A DNA stretch of 56,945 nucleotides from Candidatus Synechococcus spongiarum SP3 (GTDB lineage: Bacteria; Cyanobacteriota; Cyanobacteriia; PCC-6307; Cyanobiaceae): contig JXQG01000004.1 of assembly GCA_001007665.1 (NCBI GenBank), positions 1-56,945 of the forward strand, written 5' to 3'. The position numbers and the translations under genes are program-made. How positions within the stretch are numbered: position 1 is the first letter of the stretch; each line of letters starts with the position of its first letter. The notes beneath the pieces are model-generated. The model ran no database searches, was not told where the DNA came from, and worked only from the letters and a program-made list of their open reading frames with translations. This document shows positions 1-8,806 of the stretch, in pieces.

Positions 1-1
1 C

Positions 2-634
2 ATGTACCTCAGACGCAAAAGCTTTGCCTTTAACGGAGAAAATCCTGGCCAGCTCTCCATGGAGCGAGAAATTTTTGAGTCCACCCTCAAAACTGCGGAT
101 GTGTCGTTCCAGAACCTGGACTCTGCGGAAATCTCCCTCACCGACGTGAGCCATTACTTTGATTCCGATCCCACCAACCTGATCCGCACGTTGCGGGACG
201 ACGGCAAAGCGCCCAGCAGCTACATTGCCGACACCACAACGGCCAATGCCCAGGTGCGCAGCCTGGCGGAAACCATTCGGCTGGATTCCCGCACCAAGCT
301 GTTGAATCCCCGCTGGTACGAAGGCATGCTGGCTTCCGGGTACGAGGGGGTGCGGGAGCTGGCCAAGCGACTCAATTACACCTTGGGGTGGAGCGCCACC
401 AGCGCCCAGGTGGACAATTTCATTTACGAGGACGCCAATGCCACGTTCATCCAGGACGAGGCCATGCGGCAACGGCTGCTGGCGTTAAATCCCCATAGCT
501 TTCGGCGGATGGTGGGCACCTTGCTGGAGTTGCATGGGCGGGGCTACTGGGATACCAGTGCCGAAAATGTGGAGCGGCTGCAGCAACTCTATCAGGACGT
601 TGAGGACCGCATTGAAGGCGTGACCGAAGGATAG
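2..634 (+). CDS. chlH: Magnesium chelatase subunit H, C-terminal part (5' end outside window)
   Basis: These are the last ~210 residues of the large porphyrin-binding subunit of magnesium chelatase, which inserts Mg2+ into protoporphyrin IX at the start of the chlorophyll branch. The diagnostic stretch [20 protein letters not shown] and the following [20 protein letters not shown] are typical of the conserved C-terminal region of the ChlH/BchH/CobN family. The frame is open to the window edge, so the start and most of the ~1330-residue protein lie upstream. The stop is TAG at 632-634. An hli gene follows 74 bases later on the same strand. The identification is firm; nothing suggests a broken gene. 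Confidence 0.96.
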   Translation: MYLRRKSFAFNGENPGQLSMEREIFESTLKTADVSFQNLDSAEISLTDVSHYFDSDPTNLIRTLRDDGKAPSSYIADTTTANAQVRSLAETIRLDSRTKLLNPRWYEGMLASGYEGVRELAKRLNYTLGWSATSAQVDNFIYEDANATFIQDEAMRQRLLALNPHSFRRMVGTLLELHGRGYWDTSAENVERLQQLYQDVEDRIEGVTEG

Positions 635-708
635 GGCGGGAATCCCCCATCTCCCCGTCACGCAAGCCTTAACAGTCTGTTACGATTGGGTCTGTTGTTG
701 CTGAAGCC

Positions 709-963
709 ATGAGTCAAGCCAATCTGACCATGTCCCCCATCATCCGTGGCGCCACCGTCACCACAGAAGACGGTGGGCGTCTCAACGCCTTTGCCCGCGA
801 GCCTCGCATGTTGGTGGTGGATACCGATCAGGGTTGGGGCTTCCACGCCCGCGCCGAAAAGCTCAATGGCCGCATGGCCATGGTGGGCTTTATAGCCCTT
901 CTGGCCACTGAACTGGCCTTTGACGGTGAGGCGTTTACCCATGCCCTGCTGGGAATCGGCTGA
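709..963 (+). CDS. High-light-inducible (Hli/Scp) chlorophyll-binding protein
   Basis: An 84-residue single-helix protein of the LHC-like family. The C-terminal half holds the chlorophyll-binding signature EKLNGRMAMVGFIALLATEL, with the paired Glu and Asn-Gly-Arg that bind chlorophyll in this family, in a single membrane helix. The N-terminal ~45 residues are a soluble extension. Members bind chlorophyll and carotenoid, quench excess energy and protect photosystem or chlorophyll-synthesis complexes under light stress. Its place right after chlH fits a pigment-related role. The ATG at 709 is preferred; a second in-frame ATG at 730 is possible. It differs from the shorter hli gene at 46324, so this window holds two Hli types. 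Confidence 0.92.
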   Translation: MSQANLTMSPIIRGATVTTEDGGRLNAFAREPRMLVVDTDQGWGFHARAEKLNGRMAMVGFIALLATELAFDGEAFTHALLGIG

Positions 964-973
964 ATCCTCCCCC

Positions 974-1324
974 TCACGAAATCGGCTGAATCGTTTCCAG
1001 GATGGCGATTGCAGCCGAGAGCTTGCCCAGGTCCTCTGCCCAGCCACTCACTGCTTCCCCGTTGCTCTCGGCGATAGCCTGCTTCACTGCGCTGATGTGG
1101 ATCCCCTGTAAAGCCACCAGCCAAAGCAGTGCCCTGGCCTGGGCTTCCATGGGGTTGAACCCTTCGCCAAACTGCTCCCGCAGGGCCTGGTCCTCTCGCT
1201 CCAACACAGCCTGAAACTCTTTGACCAGCGCCTGGGCAGCGGCATTCCTCTTGGGGTCGCTGCCGTTTTGCGTGGGCTCCCATCTATCGTTCCCATCTCC
1301 CTGAGATGGGGAAGGAGATGTCAT
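974..1324 (-). CDS. Small conserved hypothetical protein
   Basis: A 116-residue soluble protein read on the minus strand, convergent with the upstream hli gene (10 bases between stops). The first ~30 residues are low-complexity and polar. The rest looks helical, with a stretch around residues 35-90 (ALVKEFQAVLEREDQALREQ, then a hydrophobic ALLWLVALQGI segment). There is no signal peptide and no catalytic motif that I recognise. It has the look of a short picocyanobacterial conserved protein, but I cannot assign a family or function. The coding call rests on an open frame with amino-acid usage like that of its neighbours. Confidence 0.6.
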   Translation of the reverse strand: MTSPSPSQGDGNDRWEPTQNGSDPKRNAAAQALVKEFQAVLEREDQALREQFGEGFNPMEAQARALLWLVALQGIHISAVKQAIAESNGEAVSGWAEDLGKLSAAIAILETIQPIS

Positions 1325-1389
1325 TGGTTTTGGTTCTGTTTGGCGATGAAAAGCCTAGGCTGCCATGAGAGCCCAGGTGAGAGCAGGCA

Positions 1390-1650
1390 GACGTGGTGGA
1401 AAGGTTGTCGGTCAGCACGTTCAAGTCCCTGGAGGACGTGGTGGTCCAGTTGGGGCAAGTGAACGTCTTCATTGGCGCATTGGCACCAACGGCAGCGGCG
1501 AGAGCGATCCTCCTGGAAGTCCTGAGCGTCCTTATCTGCCGCAGCAAATGGCAAGGTGGATGAGCAAGCATGTTGGCCGGTGGGCGTCCTGGTGTTCCCA
1601 GGATCTACAAAAGCTTAATTCGCGAAACGTAGGCAGGGCATAAGCCCAGG
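1390..1650 (+). pseudogene. Decayed N-terminal fragment of an AAA/RecF-like ATPase
   Basis: Starting near 1396 (GTG), the frame reads VERLSVSTFKSLEDVVVQLG followed by QVNVFIG. This matches the N-terminus of the AAA_15/AAA_21 ('RecF/SMC-like') ATPases, whose start is typically ..L.V.NFKSL.DV...LG.VNV.IG.NGSGKSNLLE.L. The next residues (G-T-N-G-S-G-E-S, a Walker A with Lys changed to Glu) appear only after a +1 frame change near 1473. The following ILLEVLSVL is back in the first frame. That frame then stops at about 1560, although a GVPRIYKS-like piece further on resembles the family's next segment. The result is two frameshifts, a lost P-loop lysine and no remaining ATPase body: a genuine remnant, not a working gene. 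Confidence 0.7.
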
Positions 1651-1930
1651 CGGCGCGGAGGCAGATTCCGGCTGATGGCCCAGTCTCACGGGATGGAACC
1701 ATCGCAGATGGCTGTCCAGGACCTTGGTGGCAACGCCTTGGAAACGGCGTGGACAGCGCTTGGTCCGGCTACGGACTTCAGGGACTCCCCACGTAGCAAC
1801 ATGAACGCGCCACCTGCTGGAGATTAATATCAGGGGGCAGTGTCTCCACCTTGTACGGCTTTGGATTGTTCCTTCTTTGCCGAGGTCCTCTCAACGTGGA
1901 TTCCTCAGGTATTCTCCAACTGTACAGGAC
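1651..1930. other. Non-coding stretch between the ATPase remnant and speA
   Basis: I see no convincing gene, RNA or repeat here. Short open frames lack recognisable protein sequence. It probably holds further eroded sequence from the same deleted gene plus the speA promoter region. Part of it (1877-1930) would be coding if speA starts at a TTG at 1877. Confidence 0.4.
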
Positions 1931-3922
1931 ATGGGGCCACGAGCTGATGGCGATACCCTGGAACTGGTCAAGAATTTGGAGCCGATGCACCCCACCCCGA
2001 GGCAGCCGTTCATCCATCAGGCCAACTGGAGTGCGGCACAGAGCAGCCAGCTTTATGGCCTGGATGCTTGGGGACAGCCCTACTTCTCCATCAGTGAACA
2101 GGGCCATGTGATGGTGCGCCCACGGGCGAAGCGGGGCGGTTGTCTGGATCTGGTGTCTCTGGTGCAGGACTTGCAAGCACGCAACCTGTCGTTGCCGCTG
2201 CTGATTCGCTTTGACGACATCCTGGAGGACCGGTTGGCCAAGCTCCATGAGGCATTTGCGCACGCCATCGCCCAGTACAACTATCAGGGGCGTTATCAGG
2301 GCGTGTTCCCCATCAAGTGTCACCAACAACGCCACGTGCTGGAGCATGTGGTGCGGGTGGGGCGGCGCTGGAACTTTGGCCTGGAGGCGGGCAGCAAGGC
2401 GGAGCTTCTCATTGCCCTGGCGCTGCTGGACGATCCTGATGCCCTTCTCGTCTGCAATGGCTACAAAGACACCCGCTATCTGGAAACAGCCATTCTGGCC
2501 CGACGCTTGGGGCGATGTCCCCTGGTCGTGATTGAGCAAGCCAACGAGGTGGATGGCCTGGTGGCCTGCAGCCGCCAACTGGGCATGGCCCCCCTCATGG
2601 GCGTGCGGGCAAAACTCTCTGTACAGGGCATCGGGCGCTGGGGCAGCAGCAGTGGAGACGGGGCCAAGTTCGGGCTTTCGGCGCCGGATTTACTGGCGAC
2701 TGTCAACACCTTGCGGGAGGGGGGGCTGTTGGGGGAATTGCGGCTTCTCCATATGCACATTGGCAGCCAGATCAGCGATATTGCGGTGCTCAAGGAAGCC
2801 CTCCAGGAAATAGGGCAGTTCTATGTGCAATTGGTGGCCCTGGGGGCGCCCATGGGCTATCTGGACGTGGGGGGAGGACTGGGAGTGGACTATGACGGCA
2901 GTTGCACGGCCACCGCGGCATCCACCAACTACTCTCTGCAGAACTATGCCAACGACGTGGTGGCCACCATCCAGGAGTGTTGCCAATCCCATGGCGTGCC
3001 CATGCCCACCTTGGTGAGTGAAAGCGGAAGGGCCGTTGCCAGCCATTTCAGTGTGCTGGTGTTTGATGTGCTGAGCACCGGCGGAGTGGATAGGGCGGTT
3101 CCGCCGCTGCAGGAGGGAGAGCCCCTGCTGGTGCGTAACCTGCGGGAGTTGCTGGCCACCATCACACCAGAGAACTTGCAAGAAGCCTGGCATGATGCAG
3201 TAAAGTTCAAAGATGATGCGCTTTCAGCGTTTCGTTTGGGTTATCTGTCTCTCGTTGATCGCGCTAAAGCTGAGAAACTCTATTGGGCCTGTTGCTGCAC
3301 CATTGCCGGCCACCTGGGCCATCAACCCATCCCTGCCGATCTGCAACCCATCACCACGGCCCTGGCCGCCACCTATTACGCAAATTTCTCTATTTTCCGC
3401 TCAGCTCCAGACACCTGGGCCATTAACCAGATCTTCCCCGTGATACCCATTCACCGTCTCCATGAGCCCCCGCAGATCCTTGGAATCTTTGCAGATCTCA
3501 CCTGCGATTCTGATGGCAAATTGAATCGTTTTATCGATTCTGGTGCTCATAAATCTCACCTGGAGCTTCACCACCTCCAGCCACCGAACCCCTACTGGAT
3601 GGGCTTATTTCTTGGGGGGGCGTATCAGGAAGTCATGGGAAATCTCCATAATCTGTTTGGTCGCACCAATGCAGCTCATATCCGTTTGGAATCTCAGGGA
3701 GGTTACCGGGTGGAGCAGGTGGCGCGGGGCAACACCACATCCGACGTGCTCACGGCTCTGGATCACGATCCCCAGAGTCTTGTGGAGCGACTGAGGCGGG
3801 ACAGCGAGGCTGCCATTGCGGCAGGCAACCTCACCATCCCTGATGCTCGCCGGCTGATTACCCATGTGGAAGAGAGTCTGAGGCAGAGCACCTACTTGCA
3901 GCCAGACCTCAGGTCCCCTTGA
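1931..3922 (+). CDS. speA: Biosynthetic arginine decarboxylase
   Basis: A PLP-dependent arginine decarboxylase (fold III, alanine-racemase-like barrel) that converts arginine to agmatine and CO2 in polyamine synthesis. Diagnostic pieces in order are LYGLDAWGQPYFSISEQGH near the N-terminus; YQGVFPIKCHQQRHVLE, with the lysine that binds PLP; GLEAGSKAEL; LHMHIGSQISD; YLDVGGGLGVDYDGS; and SESGRAVASH. The length of ~663 residues fits the SpeA family (about 640-660). The start is uncertain: ATG 1931, ATG 1985 (645 aa, closest to usual family length) or TTG 1877 are all in frame. The stop lies 4 bases before the convergent phosphatase gene. Confidence 0.95.
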   Translation: MGPRADGDTLELVKNLEPMHPTPRQPFIHQANWSAAQSSQLYGLDAWGQPYFSISEQGHVMVRPRAKRGGCLDLVSLVQDLQARNLSLPLLIRFDDILEDRLAKLHEAFAHAIAQYNYQGRYQGVFPIKCHQQRHVLEHVVRVGRRWNFGLEAGSKAELLIALALLDDPDALLVCNGYKDTRYLETAILARRLGRCPLVVIEQANEVDGLVACSRQLGMAPLMGVRAKLSVQGIGRWGSSSGDGAKFGLSAPDLLATVNTLREGGLLGELRLLHMHIGSQISDIAVLKEALQEIGQFYVQLVALGAPMGYLDVGGGLGVDYDGSCTATAASTNYSLQNYANDVVATIQECCQSHGVPMPTLVSESGRAVASHFSVLVFDVLSTGGVDRAVPPLQEGEPLLVRNLRELLATITPENLQEAWHDAVKFKDDALSAFRLGYLSLVDRAKAEKLYWACCCTIAGHLGHQPIPADLQPITTALAATYYANFSIFRSAPDTWAINQIFPVIPIHRLHEPPQILGIFADLTCDSDGKLNRFIDSGAHKSHLELHHLQPPNPYWMGLFLGGAYQEVMGNLHNLFGRTNAAHIRLESQGGYRVEQVARGNTTSDVLTALDHDPQSLVERLRRDSEAAIAAGNLTIPDARRLITHVEESLRQSTYLQPDLRSP

Positions 3923-3925
3923 AGA

Positions 3926-5740
3926 TCAGCCGATGACCGCACGGCCCATCCCCAACCAACCGGCTTTTTCAATGGCGATTACGCTGGAGCGGGGTACGCT
4001 CGCGCCACCACCCGGAAAATGGCAAGTGTTGGGATTGCGCTCACCAGGATGCTGGATGCCCACAAACATGGTTTTGCGGTCGGGACTCCAGGTGATGCCC
4101 GTCACCTCGCATTCCTTGGGACCCACCAGGAAGCGTCGGATGGACCTGTTTCTGGCATCCGCCAGCAGCATCTGGTTGTTGCCCATTCCGGCAAAATCTC
4201 CCGCATTGCTATAGTTTCCATCCGTTTGGATCCACAGCCGTCCCTGGCTGTCGAAGGCCAAACCATCGGGAGAGTTGAACATATTATCCGGAGTGATGTT
4301 ATTGGATCCAGAATAGGCATCCTGATGCACAGTTGGATTGCCCGCCACAACAAAAAGATCCCATTTGAATTGCTGGCTGACGTGATTCCCTTGCGCGGGA
4401 ACCCAACGGACAATTTGTCCATACTGGTTATTGGACCTGGGGTTGACCGCATTAACAGGCTGACTGCTTTTCCCCCGGTTTTTGTTGTTGGTGAGACAGC
4501 AATAGGCTTCGGCGGTCTTGGGGTTGGCCGTTACCCACTCAGGGCGGTCCATGGTGGTGGCTCCTACGGCCGTTGCCGCCTGGCGGGTATTAACGCAGAT
4601 TTCCGCTGTGTCCATGCCGGTGGTGTCTGGTGTCAGCTCCAGCCACACACCTGTGCCGTTCTCGTCGAAGCGAGCAGCATAGAGGGTACCGTCTTCCAGC
4701 AGACTGGAGGGATTGCCCATCCCAGGGCGGTAGGTTTTGCTGGAAACAAACTTATAGAGGTGTTCCCCCCGCTCATCATCTCCCATGTAGGCCACGATAT
4801 GCCCGTCACGGGCAACCACCATCTCGCAATTTTCATGCTTGAAGCGCCCCATGGCGGTGTGTTTGCGAGGACGGGATGTGGAATTTGCCGGATCAATCTC
4901 TACGATATAACCATAGCGGTTGGGTCCGTTGGGCTCCAGAGCCAAATCAAAGCGCTCCGCAACCGTGGCCCAGCCATAGCGGTCATTGCTTGCCTTGAAG
5001 CCATAACGCTTCAGGGCATCGGTGGGTGTCCAGTCCGGATTGGAGGGGCTGTGGAAGTAGCTGTGGAAATTTTCCTCGCAGGCCAGGTAGGTGCCCCAGG
5101 GCGTACGGCCGTTGCCACAGTTGTTAAAGGTTCCCAGGGCCAGAACAGCCTGGAGATCCTCCCGGGTTTTGAGCAGGTCGTGGCCACGACCAGGGCCGGT
5201 GATGTCCATGGGTGTATCCGGGGTGATGCGGCGATTCAGGGGGGAATCCTTGACCAACTGCCAGCCCTGGGCACCGCGGCGGATTTCCATCACGCTGACC
5301 CCATGCGCATTCATTCCCTTGCGAATGTCATCATCATTTTCATAACTTTCTGAGGTGCGATTACCCCAAATAATCTTACGGTTTGTATATTCGTTGTTGA
5401 CTGCCAGTACGGTGCGGTTGCCCACGGCAAAGCAGCTCATGCCGTCGTTGTTGTCCCCAAAGGCCACGGCCTGGGATGCCGCTGTCCCCCGGGAAGCAGG
5501 ATCAAAGGCATTGCCGCTGGACCAAAGGGGATCTCCCCAAGAGGCCACCACATGCCAAGTGTATCCATCAGGCAGGGTGATGGTGTCCTCCTGGTTGGCG
5601 CTGACGGGCTCAAACTCCATGGTGGTTGCCTCGGCATTGGGAGGCAGCGCCGCATCCGCAAAGGCGGCGACTCCAAAAGCCGCACCGCCCAGAAGCAAGG
5701 TTCGGCGCGAGACGACAACATCAAAACCAAGCTCGGACAT
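3926..5740 (-). CDS. phoX: PhoX-type (DUF839) phosphatase with Tat signal
   Basis: A ~604-residue protein of the PhoX/DUF839 family: calcium/iron-dependent phosphatases exported folded by the Tat pathway to release phosphate from organic esters. The N-terminus carries a twin-arginine motif, SRRTLLLGGAAFG, and an Ala-rich cleavage region, supporting export. Typical DUF839 features include WGDPLWSSG near residue 68, NGRTPWGTYLACEENFHSYF with the conserved Glu/Asn, and SPDGLAFDSQGRLWIQTDG and FVGIQHPGE near the C-terminus. I start at ATG 5740 because the signal peptide then begins normally; an upstream ATG at 5782 would add 14 residues. A PhoX relative of unproven substrate is the cautious reading. 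It is convergent with speA. Confidence 0.88.
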   Translation of the reverse strand: MSELGFDVVVSRRTLLLGGAAFGVAAFADAALPPNAEATTMEFEPVSANQEDTITLPDGYTWHVVASWGDPLWSSGNAFDPASRGTAASQAVAFGDNNDGMSCFAVGNRTVLAVNNEYTNRKIIWGNRTSESYENDDDIRKGMNAHGVSVMEIRRGAQGWQLVKDSPLNRRITPDTPMDITGPGRGHDLLKTREDLQAVLALGTFNNCGNGRTPWGTYLACEENFHSYFHSPSNPDWTPTDALKRYGFKASNDRYGWATVAERFDLALEPNGPNRYGYIVEIDPANSTSRPRKHTAMGRFKHENCEMVVARDGHIVAYMGDDERGEHLYKFVSSKTYRPGMGNPSSLLEDGTLYAARFDENGTGVWLELTPDTTGMDTAEICVNTRQAATAVGATTMDRPEWVTANPKTAEAYCCLTNNKNRGKSSQPVNAVNPRSNNQYGQIVRWVPAQGNHVSQQFKWDLFVVAGNPTVHQDAYSGSNNITPDNMFNSPDGLAFDSQGRLWIQTDGNYSNAGDFAGMGNNQMLLADARNRSIRRFLVGPKECEVTGITWSPDRKTMFVGIQHPGERNPNTCHFPGGGASVPRSSVIAIEKAGWLGMGRAVIG

Positions 5741-5854
5741 GCTTGTCAGCCGCCCTTGGGCGGCGATGTAACACCAGTTCATAATCTATGGACTGTTTCC
5801 ACGTGTAACATCAATGTTCTGTAGTGGTGGGCCTAAGCGTTGGCCATGGAATGT

Positions 5855-6445
5855 TTAAGCTTGCTGGTAGGGAATTGGCTGAGACCACCGGGTCAAGTCC
5901 ACGGCGCGGCCAGCCACCACCAGCCAATGGTTCTGACAGCGCTGGGCCACATGGCGGTTCAGGCGGGCCAGACGCTCCCGGAAGCAGTAGCCACTGGCCG
6001 ACGCGGGAACCACCCCCCAGGACACCTCGTCACTCACCAGGATGGTGAGACCTTGCTGCGGGGGAATGCAGGTTAACAGCTGCTCAACCCGTGCTTGCCA
6101 GGCAGGCTCCTCCAACGCCAGCAAAGTGCCGACCCAACTGCTGAGCGCATCCACCAGCCGCAACGGTGCTGTCTCCGCTGCGGCCAGCGCTTCTGGCAAG
6201 GCGGCGCCACACTCTTGGGTCTGCCAACTGGCCGGGCGGCGGCGGCGGTGCCTTTGGAGGCGCTGCTGCCAATCGGTATCCGCCAATGCGGCATCACCAG
6301 TGGCCACGTACAGCACTGGTTCCTGACGGGTGGAGGCCAAGTGTTCAGCCCACTGGCTCTTGCCACTGCCACTGCCGCCCAACACCAGAACCCCATGCCC
6401 TGCTGGGCCGTTGCGCAATGGCGTACAGTCCACGCTAACCCCCAT
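5855..6445 (-). CDS. cobU: Adenosylcobinamide kinase / adenosylcobinamide-phosphate guanylyltransferase
   Basis: A 196-residue bifunctional enzyme (CobU/CobP) of the nucleotide-loop assembly of cobalamin: it phosphorylates adenosylcobinamide and then adds GMP. The Walker A motif GGSGSGKSQWAE lies near residues 22-33. The conserved YVATG, the LVDALSSWVGTLL segment and VSDEVSWGVVPASASGYCFR near residue 125 are all characteristic. It overlaps the end of pxcA by 11 bases, so the two are probably cotranscribed. Picocyanobacteria make pseudocobalamin, so the lower ligand may be adenine; that is general knowledge and is not visible in this gene. Confidence 0.93.
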   Translation of the reverse strand: MGVSVDCTPLRNGPAGHGVLVLGGSGSGKSQWAEHLASTRQEPVLYVATGDAALADTDWQQRLQRHRRRRPASWQTQECGAALPEALAAAETAPLRLVDALSSWVGTLLALEEPAWQARVEQLLTCIPPQQGLTILVSDEVSWGVVPASASGYCFRERLARLNRHVAQRCQNHWLVVAGRAVDLTRWSQPIPYQQA

Positions 6446-7598
6446 TCATGTTCCGCAGTGTGGCCACGGACGAGGGAGAGACGCGATTGAGATAGCGGAA
6501 GATCCAATACTTGAAGATTGTGGCTAAAACCACAGGAAATGTTGCCACAAATAAACCAATGAATCTTGGATTGGGAGGCAAGCCCACATGCTCGGAAATT
6601 CCCTCTAACAGGACGTTCCATCCCTCAGAACTATGATAACCAACGAATATATCGGTGGACAGAATAATGATAAAAGCCTTGGCGCTATCGCTCAGGCCAT
6701 AAACAATCTCATCGAAAAAGCTGCGCAGCACCCGTAGTTCTTCCCGGCAAAGCAGGCAGACCAATGCGAAGCCCAACACACCAAACCCATCCGACAGCAG
6801 GTTCTTGATGGCTGTGGTGCTCTCTCGCTCGTTCTCTATTTGTAGTTCATCAGCCCTTTTCCGCAGACTGGATTGCATGTCCTCAATGGACGGCACCGTC
6901 TCCCCCCGCAGCAGGGCTTCGAATTCCAGCTCCTCCTTGTAGATGCGCAATTTCTCGACAGCGCGCTCCTCCAGCGTCCCTCGGGTGTACATGACCAGGG
7001 GAACAGTCGGGGCAATGCGGTCCACCAGGGGACCCACCAGGAGGGCGCGGCTGAACTGCTGAAACAACAGCGGCACCAACACCAGCAACAGCAGGATCCG
7101 TAGCGAGACCAGTGTGGAATCCCGTCGCCGCCGAAACCCCTCCACCGTGGCGGCTTCCCCACCAGGTGCAAGACGATTCTGCACCTGGGAAAAGAAACGC
7201 AGCAAACTGCGGGGCACCATCTCAGGTTCCTGGCTGAGACCCGAGTCACGACCGGCGTTCCTGGATCCCCGCTGATGGTAAGCCCCCACCACGTCTTCTA
7301 TCAATTGCAGTTGCTGTAGCTGCTCCGGGGTCAACGTCCCGCGACAGGCCTGTAACTCTGGCAGCTCTCGTTTACAGACGGCCATGGCCTGACGAAACTG
7401 CCTGGCCACCATGGCCAGTCTGCCGTTGCTGAAATCAAGCTCCTGGTCAAAGCGCGCCAAATCCCCCTGGAAATGCCGCAGCTCGATGGTCTGAATCCGC
7501 AATGCCGCTGCGGTGGCGGCCTCGAGCCGCAACGTACGACCTTCCCTGCCCTGGCCCCCCGCCCCCACCAGATGTCTGAGCCAGCGGTTCAAGGCCAT
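6435..7598 (-). CDS. pxcA: Proton extrusion protein PxcA (CotA/CemA family)
   Basis: A 387-residue inner-membrane protein of the CemA/CotA family, which supports light-dependent Na+-stimulated proton extrusion and indirectly inorganic carbon uptake. The N-terminal ~150 residues are soluble. A transmembrane segment, SLRILLLLVLVPLLFQQFSR, is followed by a long loop with acidic helices (EKLRIYKEELEFEALLRGE) and two or three C-terminal membrane segments. The near-C-terminal block FVGYHSSEGWNVLLEGISEH and GLFVATFPVVLATIFKYWIF is the family hallmark. It sits between psb32-like and cobU genes on the same strand. Confidence 0.93.
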   Translation of the reverse strand: MALNRWLRHLVGAGGQGREGRTLRLEAATAAALRIQTIELRHFQGDLARFDQELDFSNGRLAMVARQFRQAMAVCKRELPELQACRGTLTPEQLQQLQLIEDVVGAYHQRGSRNAGRDSGLSQEPEMVPRSLLRFFSQVQNRLAPGGEAATVEGFRRRRDSTLVSLRILLLLVLVPLLFQQFSRALLVGPLVDRIAPTVPLVMYTRGTLEERAVEKLRIYKEELEFEALLRGETVPSIEDMQSSLRKRADELQIENERESTTAIKNLLSDGFGVLGFALVCLLCREELRVLRSFFDEIVYGLSDSAKAFIIILSTDIFVGYHSSEGWNVLLEGISEHVGLPPNPRFIGLFVATFPVVLATIFKYWIFRYLNRVSPSSVATLRNMNGG

Positions 7599-7611
7599 GG
7601 CAATGAAGGCA

Positions 7612-8277
7612 TCAGCGGGAAAACACCCACCAGGTGAGCATGGGAATGACCGTCCCCAGTCCCAGCAATACTGCCACCCAGGTTAGAGCGTTGCTGGCGG
7701 CTGTCTCCTCACGGCTGGGCACGTTGGAGCGCACGGCGGGCAGGGCAGCCTTCCGTATCGGCGGTCCGGGATCGTTCTCGCCCGCCAAAACGGTGTTCAG
7801 CCGCTGGATGCCCTGCAACATTGTCAGACGATACCCGTCACCACGGCGCAGTTGTCCAGCCATGGTGTCCTCCGCAGTGCTCTTCAGCAGATTGGGAGGA
7901 AGGCGCTGGGCCAGGGCGAGACTGCCCACTGCGGCCACTTGGCCTGTCCTGGTTTCCACCAGCATCACCAGCCGCTCCTGCGGGTCCTGCTGTTGCCACC
8001 GCTCCAGCAGGTCTGTTGCCACGGCGGCGGGGGTGCTGCCGTAGTCCACGCGCCCCAAAGTGACCAGATTGGCCTCTACGCCGTAGCTGGTCAACTCGGA
8101 CAGGTGGCGATTCAACTCCCCGGCTGCGGCACGGCTGAACACCTCCGCCTGATCCACAACCCTCTCCTGCACGGGCGGAGCAGCGGGCAAGTCAGCGACC
8201 GTCAGGGCGATGGACGGCGGCGCCAGCACCACCAGACCCAGCAGAAAAAGTCCCCAAAGCCATCCCATCATCATCAA
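7612..8277 (-). CDS. Psb32-like TPM-domain membrane protein
   Basis: A 221-residue protein with an N-terminal signal/anchor (GWLWGLFLLGLVVLAPPS), a lumenal or periplasmic TPM (DUF477) domain over about residues 38-165 (VVDQAEVFSRAAAGELNRHL, then ERLVMLVETRTGQVAAVGS) and a C-terminal membrane helix (ALTWVAVLLGLGTVIPMLTW). This architecture matches cyanobacterial Psb32, implicated in photosystem II protection and repair. The TPM fold is shared by many proteins, so the photosystem role is inferred from architecture and cyanobacterial context. The start at 8277 has several adjacent Met codons; the exact one is uncertain. It is 13 bases upstream of pxcA. Confidence 0.8.
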   Translation of the reverse strand: MMMMGWLWGLFLLGLVVLAPPSIALTVADLPAAPPVQERVVDQAEVFSRAAAGELNRHLSELTSYGVEANLVTLGRVDYGSTPAAVATDLLERWQQQDPQERLVMLVETRTGQVAAVGSLALAQRLPPNLLKSTAEDTMAGQLRRGDGYRLTMLQGIQRLNTVLAGENDPGPPIRKAALPAVRSNVPSREETAASNALTWVAVLLGLGTVIPMLTWWVFSR

Positions 8278-8291
8278 CCAACTCTACCTTG

Positions 8292-8726
8292 TCATGCTGC
8301 CGTTCCCACGCTGGTTGGGTGGGGCTGCAGGGCGTCACGATACAGAATCGTCAACACATCAGGGATGGTCTTGCGCTCAGCGGCATTGAGGTCCATGGCC
8401 CGGGCCAAGTCTTCCAGAAACGCCTCCTCCTCGGGGGTGGTGCGGTAATCACTTCTGACCAGGTTGCAAGCCACGGCAAAAGCCGTCAGTTGCTGATGAT
8501 GATTGAGGGCGCCGGCGGCTTCCGTCATCAGGGCGCCATGGCCATCCTCGCGGATGCGCCGCAACAGCTGGTCAAATAGAGTTCCTATGGCCGCCTCGTC
8601 CATGTGGACATAGGGATAGCGAAACTCCAATTCTCGTCGCAAGGCCCGGGCCTCCTCCCGGGTGCAAACGCCGTCGGAGGCCACGGCGGCAAGGGCAATG
8701 GCGGCAAAGGCTGTGCCGGTCTCCAT
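8292..8726 (-). CDS. TerB-like helical protein
   Basis: A 144-residue all-helical soluble protein resembling the TerB/TerB-like superfamily (tellurite-resistance TerB and DjlA N-terminal fold). Visible hallmarks are an N-terminal AAIALAAVASDGVCTREEA (a 'DG.....E' turn) and a second similar turn, LVRSDYRTTPEEEAFLEDLA, followed by a helix. Proteins of this family are common in cyanobacteria with no settled function, and tellurite resistance should not be assumed from a lone domain. It is the first gene of a minus-strand run with psb32-like, pxcA and cobU, and is divergent from the gene at 8807. Confidence 0.7.
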   Translation of the reverse strand: METGTAFAAIALAAVASDGVCTREEARALRRELEFRYPYVHMDEAAIGTLFDQLLRRIREDGHGALMTEAAGALNHHQQLTAFAVACNLVRSDYRTTPEEEAFLEDLARAMDLNAAERKTIPDVLTILYRDALQPHPTSVGTAA

Positions 8727-8806
8727 GGGGGTTGGGGTCGGTATTCATATTTCAGCAGCGCTGGCTCTGGACTGTCATGGTGGACACCCCTTGGTGTCAG
8801 CAATCC

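Noticed and set aside
1778-2578. A 266-codon minus-strand open frame opposite speA
   Set aside because: It is antisense to conserved arginine decarboxylase sequence and shows no domain.
4019-5353. A 444-codon plus-strand open frame opposite the PhoX gene
   Set aside because: The translation has no recognisable family and lies wholly antisense to a protein with clear Tat signal and DUF839 motifs.
8292-8726. Tellurite resistance function for the TerB-like gene
   Set aside because: A lone TerB-like fold without the ter operon is not evidence for tellurite resistance; I keep only the fold call.
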